Positions 57,601-64,000 of a stretch of 64,000 nucleotides of DNA are shown here, piece after piece. The DNA comes from Fasciola hepatica. Its lineage: Eukaryota > Platyhelminthes > Trematoda > Plagiorchiida > Fasciolidae. The stretch covers positions 4,253,001-4,317,000 of the forward strand of contig CANUEZ040000167.1 of assembly GCA_948099385.1 (NCBI GenBank). The letters run 5' to 3'. The notes below the pieces were generated by a model. It was not told the DNA's origin and searched no databases. It saw only the letters and a list, made by a program, of their open reading frames with translations. Positions within the stretch are counted from its first letter, which is position 1. Each line of letters opens with the position of its first letter. Made by a program: the position numbers and the translations under genes.

Positions 57601-58560
57601 TCGGCCGATAGAGCTTTACGGATAATCAAGAAACGGCTGGCAAGCCTGCGAAACGCACCTTAAGGAGCCTCAGGTTGTCTCCGGGTGCAGTGATTATTCA
57701 CAAACAGGAACCCCGACCGCAAGTCTGGAAACAAACCACCACAGATGATCCATCCGGCCGAGATGAGGTCACATCGAAGACACCTGCAGGCTAAGAGGAA
57801 CAACTCGGTGGCTTCCAAACCTTCCTCATAGCTGATCCAACGCACTTCATCAACCATCCGTGGAGCGTCACATTTGACTTAATCCAACTCAATTACCTCT
57901 CCCACCATGCAGGGGCAGACAGCTGGACAGCCACATCCCAAGTGAGGGCTTACACGTGAAGCATGTGACAGTCGGATGGTTTCCATGAGTGGAAGCCCGA
58001 ATGAAAGGTGAACTGGGCCGTGCTCCTTCTCTGATGAGGGGAAAGCACTCCCGGTAATCTCTTGTCTTCAGACTGAATTTGAAGACAATCCCGAGGGCTT
58101 TTTCTCAAGCTGGAACCAGAGTACGTTGCTGCTGAGACAGTGGTCGGAGGTACCATAGGGTATAGCAACCCTGGTACCTCCGTATTTATCCGGGTTTATA
58201 GGTAGACCCAAAGTGGTCGACCGATTGACAATGTGACAAAAGCTCGGAGACCCTCTTGTGGTATCTCACAATCCTCTGCCGGTCAGTGATGCGCCAGATC
58301 TTTGGGTTGTCGGTGCAAAAAAGGCACTGAGCTCAGAGGGTCCCTGGTCAGGACGCACAAAACTATAAAAAGCACGGATCCTTGCTTTAGATTACTGCTG
58401 ACGGGAAACCACAAGGACTTTGGCTGCGCGACCCATATATATATAAGGTCCGCTTGACGAAACTGTCTTAATTCCGGTAAATTTTGAGCCCCGAGAAGCT
58501 AATAGCCAGAGGCTTCAGCGGCCTTTTATCCTGAGGAATCCTTTCGAATTGTTCTATAAA
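57601..58560 (-). pseudogene. Possible CR1-like RT relic, minus strand
   Basis: Read on the minus strand near 58430-58310, one frame gives PVSSNLKQGSVLFIVLCVL, comparable to the RT block with QGSVLGPLLF, followed about 20 residues later by a short PKDLA stretch where FADD would be expected. Further on (58170-57960) the sequence is weakly like the region after the palm. Many stops. The similarity is short, so this is tentative. Confidence 0.4.
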
Positions 58561-58923
58561 GCCCACCAAGAAAACTTCCGTGACATATCTTTTGGTCTTG
58601 GAGGTCAATCAACTTCCACCGACGATCAACAGGTTTGTTGGGAAATATCTGCTTCTCTGAGGACCGTGCTGCTGTGCGCGCAGCAGCATGGGAACCGTCG
58701 CACCCAGAAAACCCCAGGGCTTACCGCGGTATTACAAGGTGTTCGTTTGGCCGCGCCTAAAGTGATGTGTCCAGGCTTGTTGGCCTTTCTTGTAAAAGGA
58801 CATCAAGCTTCCCGGAAAGGTTCAACGAGTTTACTCTGGGTGGTTTGCAAGCTGAATGGGTTATGTGTGAGCAGAGAATTGGGGCGTTGAACGTCTTCTC
58901 GCTGGAGCCCAGTAGGCTTACAG
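58561..58923. other. No gene recognised before IR2 right arm
   Basis: A 113-codon plus-strand frame (58549-58890) has no domain I recognise. The IR2 right arm begins at about 58924. Confidence 0.4.
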
Positions 58924-59099
58924 GAGAACTACTAGGAGCCTTCAAGATACTCGAGGTGTATGCTGATCTCCGTTTCTACTTGTCTACTACCCTTCCACCA
59001 GTACGAACTCACATCCTCCCACACCTCCAAATTTCCACCTTCATTATTTCTGTCCTTGAGGTGGATGGGTTGCTATCTGGAGCCAACCAAAGGACAGTG

Positions 59100-60820
59100 A
59101 TCTCATGAGGATCCCTAGATTGGGGCATGGCGGTGGGAGGTCCCCTTGTCTGTTCATCCTAACCAAATCACCGAATAAGACTGTTCATTTCACTGGTCGC
59201 AGTATCGGGTGACCCAAGAAGCTCATGACGCAAGAACCTGGGCAAACGTGACACGCCGCCGTTTACTTCCCATGACCTGATCTGATTTGGTTTCATTCGA
59301 AAGTACTGGGAGTGTTCACGGAAGAAAGAAGCCGCAAGCCTTTTCACTTACCTCCCAACTCCGGAAGTGAAACTGACGGGGCGGTAGCTTTCCGAGGCCG
59401 CTTCCGTTCCCTCTTCATGTAACGGGACGACTACGGATAGTCCATCAGAGACCGCGGACATTTTGAACGAGCTAGTCGGCGGCGGATTTAGTTAGTAAGC
59501 CAACTCCGTCAACGTCACTGGATTCACATGGTTCGGTCTCGGCGGCTTGTGAGTTCTGGTGGATTAAACAAGGTTATCCAATTCTGACTCCACAAAAATG
59601 TGCCTAAAAAGTAACGGAGAACCTTTCACCATCGGAACTTGGAAGCTTCTATCCGCAAAACAGACTGATGGGTGATGTTAGGCTTATGTCTCAGCCTTTT
59701 CAATATCGTTTGCAACCAGTTAATTGTTTCCACTGGCGTTGGGATACCAACGTTTTCTCTGGTGCGGCGCCTAGTATATGCAAACGAGCGTCCGGGCGCT
59801 CACACTGCATCAACCGTGAGGACTTCCTCATAAACAATCCCAATTTTTCCAATTTTTTATTGCACTGGCCACAAATCGTGCGATAGAGATCGTAGCCCTC
59901 GCCGGTAGGTCAGAACATCTTCCAGGCCAGATTTTGTCGCTGGACTAAGCGTATGAGCTTCAGGTCAAGCCATAATGGGCCCTTCGCAAGGGTTCCACTC
60001 TGGCTAAAGGGTGAGCAGGCATTTATAAGGTATAAGTTGCTATTAGGAAAAAACCCTCAAGCCTCGCTTCTGTTGCTGTTGAACTCTGAACAAGGGGAAA
60101 TCAATTGGCGTCTGAAGCGGCTCTTCGGGCACCCGCGATCAGAAAGCTCCAATTGTCATGTCCTGTATCTGATCCATAGGCTGGGTAAGGACCAATGCGC
60201 CAGTGAACTCCTAGCATCATGCGTTTACCGCTCCCAAGTGGATACAAACGTTCAATCCCATCAACATTGAGGCTCTGAGGAGAGGTTTCCAGGTCCAGGA
60301 TGGAACACCGAGCAGGTGGTATCCGGGTTGAGCCTTGAACCTGGTGATACAAAATCTGCCCCTAAGCGGTTGCCAGTAAACCCCGAGAGAAATGGTCTGC
60401 CCCGGACATGGTTGTACTTGAAGTCAAACCCATATGGGGGCATTGAAGTCACCCAGGATGAGACGGTTTCCCTAGCACGCCAATCAATTCAGTGACGTCA
60501 ATAAATCTGGGAGATTGACGGCAGGTGCCCTTTGACCCACGCCCACATTCTAGAAACCTTCAGCTGTTAGCCTAATGTAGTGCCAAATAGCTCCACCAAA
60601 AGCGAATGTGTCGGCGCAGGCGTCCAAGTCAAAGGTTGAAATGTCCGGTCAGGCTAAAATTATGACCCCCTGCCCGCCCGGACAGAGTTTCCGTCGAATC
60701 GGAATAGTGTGACCAGGATGTTCACACTGGGCCACATCGTCGTCGGCGCCACCAAAGTAAATGAGCCGAATTGCAGTTAGTCTCCAGATTCACCTCTCTT
60801 GCTCACTTGACCTCGGATCG
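59100..60820 (-). pseudogene. LINE F endonuclease/RT relic (right-arm copy, minus strand)
   Basis: Mirror of 45181-46900. The GDFNAP endonuclease motif lies on the minus strand at about 60430-60470. The sequence is the same as in the left arm in all parts I compared, including all stops, so both copies were already dead when the duplication formed or were homogenised since. Confidence 0.7.
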
Positions 60821-61504
60821 AATCAGATCAGTACACAGGACTGGCCGAAAATGCCAGTAGTGCTCGAGTTTCCTGAACCTGGAAGCCGCTGGGCCTCAGC
60901 ACGCTCCCAATTTCTGGGTTCATTTGTCTTCTCATAGCTGGAACCACGACACATCTGGATGGCCGTAGGAAAGCGTAGCAAAAATAACCAACCAACATAG
61001 TAGACCCTGGCAAACATCAGGCTGCTGTTCACGCAAAAGGCAAGACCTCCAGCTCTCCTGATTTAGCGGAAAACATCTAGGGAGGGTAGGGTTTATGAGG
61101 GGAAAATACTTAAGTAGGTTGAAAAAGAATGAGAAGACTAATGATCAGGCATATTGGGGAGCCATGGCTAGGTTCATGTTTCTGACTCGCAAGCCATTCA
61201 TAGAAATATATTCACACCCTGTCCAGCTTTCTTCTGAACACTAACAAGGTGTTCGTTTACACCACCGGCTTGTAAAATTTACTCCGGCTGTTACATTTCA
61301 AATAAAAGACTGGGCCCTGGTGATCCTGCCGGCCCTCTGTGTAAATGATTTTTAACTAGCGTCCACGAAGAACGATGTCTTCACAGTCAGCTAACGGGGA
61401 CTTGTTGCAGGCTGGCAACAAATTCACTTGTTTTTCTGGTTTAATCGGTTACCCCCACACTCTACTGCGCTTTGCGAGAACAACCCCAACGCTGCTAGCC
61501 TGTC

Positions 61505-61509
61505 CTTGT
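61505..61509 (-). other. Empty BEL/Pao target site
   Basis: On the minus strand this reads ACAAG in single copy, flanked by sequences matching 36048 and 44496 of the left arm. Confidence 0.92.
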
Positions 61510-62525
61510 GTTGCAGCCGTCAAAACCCTTACACCTTTCGTGTGAGCGCTTTCTGAACCTTCCCTTTGGAGAGGGTGTTCCTCACCAACTGTGGAGCCCA
61601 GGTTAAGGCTACGTGCTCCAGATGGGATGAGACAAGGTCAGTATATAGCCGCAGCAGCCCCCCGGGCTCTCTTGACGTGAGCTTTCTGCGCAGCTGGTGC
61701 GTAGCTCCTTTTGCCTTGTCAGCAGCCTGCAGGCGTTTTACCGGTGATGTTGGGTCTCTTGGAACAGCCATTTCTGAATCCCTGACCCCGCATTTCTGGG
61801 CCAGACGATCCAGGTAACCCGAGTTTGAATACCCCATCCCGCTGGATTCGTCGGCTGCTAGACTTGGGAACTTTTCAAGATTTGGTGGCAAGTTCAGTGC
61901 TGCAGACCACCGGTGGAGAGCGTATGTGTCAACCTAAACCTTATCAGATTTTTGGAGCCCCAGAGCATCTACATCCTCTGCAAACACGAAGTGGAGCGAC
62001 TTTATAACCCGTGGTAAGCCGTTCACATAAATCAGTATTAGACAAGGCCCAGTACTTATCCTTGAGGAAGTCCACTGGTTTCTATCGCAATCAAGGACTT
62101 TATGTCCTCACCTTTGACGTAGAATCTTTAGTCAGCTGGGTAGGATTTCAACCATCCCATCCACCCCGTAGCTACGATTATTGCTTAGCTTTTGTGGGAG
62201 CAACCCGTGGTTCAAACTATCCAAAACCTTTCGAAAGCTCGACAGCGTAAATCCACCTTCTCCTTCTCTTCCAACCTCCCCATGCCCCACAAATAAAGCC
62301 CAGTATGTTGCTCGGGTAGGACCTACCCTTTCGTGCTTTTCATCGGCGATTAGGCTGTATTCCACCAGGCATCTCACGAAGGCTTATTGGATTACTCACT
62401 TCAACAACTTTATCACTGTTGGCAGAGAGCTGACGGGCCAGTAGTTCGTTGTCTGGTCTCCCTTAAAACTCCCCAAGAATCGGTGGGGTTTCCACAATCT
62501 ATCAATAAACCGGTGGCTCAGCCCG
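61510..62525 (-). pseudogene. LINE D RT relic (right-arm copy, minus strand)
   Basis: Mirror of 35035-36053. The 120-codon frame 61529-61891 corresponds to 35667-36029 with four amino acid differences (for example SSEMEYS / SSGMGYS). The frame 62132-62377 differs at three positions from 35181-35426. Decayed in the same way as the left copy. Here the D C-terminus follows without interruption (61500 down to about 61280). Confidence 0.8.
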
Positions 62526-63345
62526 AGCGACTTCTTTGCTGTGCCGTGTAGATCTCGCCCTCTTTGCGGAGAACAGGCCAGTCCAGTGCTGTCGCCGTCT
62601 TGACCTGGGCTATGGCTGTCCCCACTGGCATCCAGTTTTATGGTGGGTAAGCGTGCAGTCAAGTGACGTTAGAAAGGGAGATATAAAAAGATGGATCGAA
62701 GGTCTGACTGTCAAAGAAGAATAGACTGGAAGGTAAGGGTGGATATTTATGAACCTGATGGAATTCAAGTTATTAGATGGCACTTGGAAAAACGAGTCGT
62801 GAGCTTCAAGGCCGTGACTCATAGGCGGGCTCAAGATAAAGAAGGATACGATGCGACAGATCGAAATGTGCTGCCGTGAACCTTAGAAAAGCCGTGAGAT
62901 CTAGAAGTTACCAGGAATTACAATTGTAAGTCTGAGCAGTTAGTGATTTCAACAAATTATGGTTAGCTTGTCCAGGAGGATGGAATTAGGGAGTAAGTTG
63001 ACAAACGTGACCATTTTAAGGATCAACTTTAATAAACTAGAGGAAACGGGACTCATTGCGAGAAAGAAACTTATGAATGACTATATTCCGGCTTGAATTG
63101 TACTGCGATACTAAGATTATATTCGAATATTGGCTTGTTGCTGTGACGGCATGTAGGCTGCAGTGTTAGTACGAATATTTCAACGATTAGCGGACTGCAA
63201 AGTGAGACAATAGCAGTGTGGGGGCTGATTCAGAATCAGTGAGGAGTGGGAACGACTTGGGACTTGAGAGAGATTTAGTTATCGGGGTGACTTGCAGACC
63301 AGCCATGTTCACGCTCTTCTTGAGCCTAATTGAGAGCCGCTGACA
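62526..63345. repeat. Third copy of part of IR1 left arm
   Basis: 62570-62636 matches 1483-1548 and 62640-63345 matches 2775-3485, both in direct orientation, while 1549-2767 has no counterpart. It begins about 45 bp after the IR2 right arm ends. Content is noncoding as far as I can see. Confidence 0.85.
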
Positions 63346-63600
63346 GTCGGCACTTATGTTTAATAAGGTAGGGAACATTTTGGGCTTCAGACGAAGAAAC
63401 TCTGCATAGCGTGCATGGAAAACAAGATACAGTAGTAGCAAGTCGGTTGGTGTAAGGAACCCAACAGTGTTTAAACCGAGAGGGCTGGGGTTGGTGTTTT
63501 GCGGAGAACTCGATCGGCAATTCGTGTTCCCGTACAGGTTGAGACAGAATTTCTTAGGCCCTAGCTCAAGCGCCCTTTTTGGGAGGCTTCTCATAGACTG
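63346..63600 (-). pseudogene. Probable Penelope-like element N-terminal fragment
   Basis: On the minus strand the frame 63187-63594 begins MRSLPKRALELGPKKFCLNL. A-L-x-LGPKFC is a typical block at the RT N-terminus of Penelope-like elements; here an extra Lys is inserted. The rest of the frame shows no other clear motif, and from 63345 down it enters the dispersed repeat segment, so it is cut short. Support rests on this one block. Confidence 0.4.
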
Positions 63601-64000
63601 GGCCGAGATGTTGCCCTAACGGGAATCCGGTTGTTATCGCGGTGGGCGTACTGCCTTAATCCAACACCCTCGCAGCGCGAAGTGGCTTAGTACTTTTGGT
63701 GTTTGAGGGCAAGCGTGGCGACCTTGTTGAGATTACAACCCATATCTCCTCCGCCAGTCCTTATTAAAGCTTGACTCATGGGGTCCGCCACTGAAAGAGT
63801 TGATGGCTCTTCCCCTTAAAATAAGGAAACATTAGAACAAGTGCCAGTTTTTTGGGTAGTGTTGCGGCTTTGAGCATAGAAGAGGGTAAGTGTGGGAAGC
63901 AAAAGCGGGACATTTTTAGCATTCAGTGGATGCGAGTTTGAAAACTCGTATTTGACGAGGACGGAATTCGATTAATTTCAGTTAACGTGAGCCGGTTGTT
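63601..64000. other. No gene recognised at window end
   Basis: No long frame, tail or repeat match was found in the last 400 bp. Confidence 0.4.

Larger units (their letters stand above)
58924..62525. repeat. Large inverted repeat IR2, right arm (without BEL)
   Basis: Reverse complement of 44491-47076 followed by 35035-36053. It carries the LINE F relic (minus strand, 59100-60820) and the LINE D relic (minus strand, 61300-62525) without any LTR element. The BEL target lies unoccupied at 61505-61509, continuous through CTAGCCTGTCCTTGTGTTGC. No solo LTR or remnant is present, so the site was never occupied in this copy. Confidence 0.95.

Noticed and set aside
1..64000. tRNA, rRNA or CRISPR-like arrays
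   Set aside because: No cloverleaf with box A/B, no rRNA-like stretch and no regularly spaced short repeats were recognised on reading. A covariance-model scan could still reveal a tRNA.

Overview
This is repeat-dense eukaryotic DNA. I find no host gene, rRNA, tRNA or CRISPR array that I can support. Almost everything recognisable is a broken retrotransposon: CR1/Jockey-like non-LTR elements (LINEs), one BEL/Pao LTR retrotransposon, and pieces of Penelope-like elements, one with the GIY-YIG endonuclease. This mixture fits a parasitic flatworm, perhaps a tapeworm. That assignment is an inference from element content, not proof.

The window is organised by two large inverted repeats (IR1 and IR2). 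It opens inside an 872-bp near-perfect palindrome (1-872). IR1 has a left arm at 749-8782 and a right arm in two pieces (14670-17724 and 26578-27625), around a 5.9-kb loop (8783-14669). The loop carries the 5' part and ORFs of LINE 'B'; its 3' UTR lies in both arms, inserted in an older LINE, 'C'. The right arm is split by LINE 'A' (17725-26577, 8853 bp). A has 26-bp target-site duplications, and the left arm keeps the empty site (1770-1795).

27.6-34.6 kb is a patchwork of LINE 3'-UTR pieces and one reverse transcriptase (RT) fragment. IR2 has arms at 35035-47076 and 58924-62525 around an 11.8-kb loop. Its left arm is interrupted by the BEL/Pao element (36054-44490, 377/374-bp LTRs, 5-bp target duplication), which itself contains a 2.4-kb LINE 3' fragment. 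The right arm keeps the empty site (61505-61509). The shift between the two halves of each inverted repeat equals element length plus target duplication exactly (8879 for A, 8442 for BEL). The IR2 arms and loop carry relics of LINEs D, F and E and a Penelope GIY-YIG fragment inside E. The end of the window (62570-63345) repeats part of the IR1 left arm and then runs into a probable Penelope N-terminal relic.

Three points stand out. First, the arms of both repeats are almost identical near their inner ends and diverge by a few percent at the outer ends, although the BEL LTRs differ by about 4.5%; this suggests gene conversion between arms or joined haplotypes. Second, the LINEs have very long 3' UTRs (about 2.3-3 kb) with two recurring potential RNA folds, one internal and one next to the 3' tail. 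Third, transcription through the palindrome or arms would give long hairpin RNA carrying transposon sequence. Percentages and alignments were made by eye.
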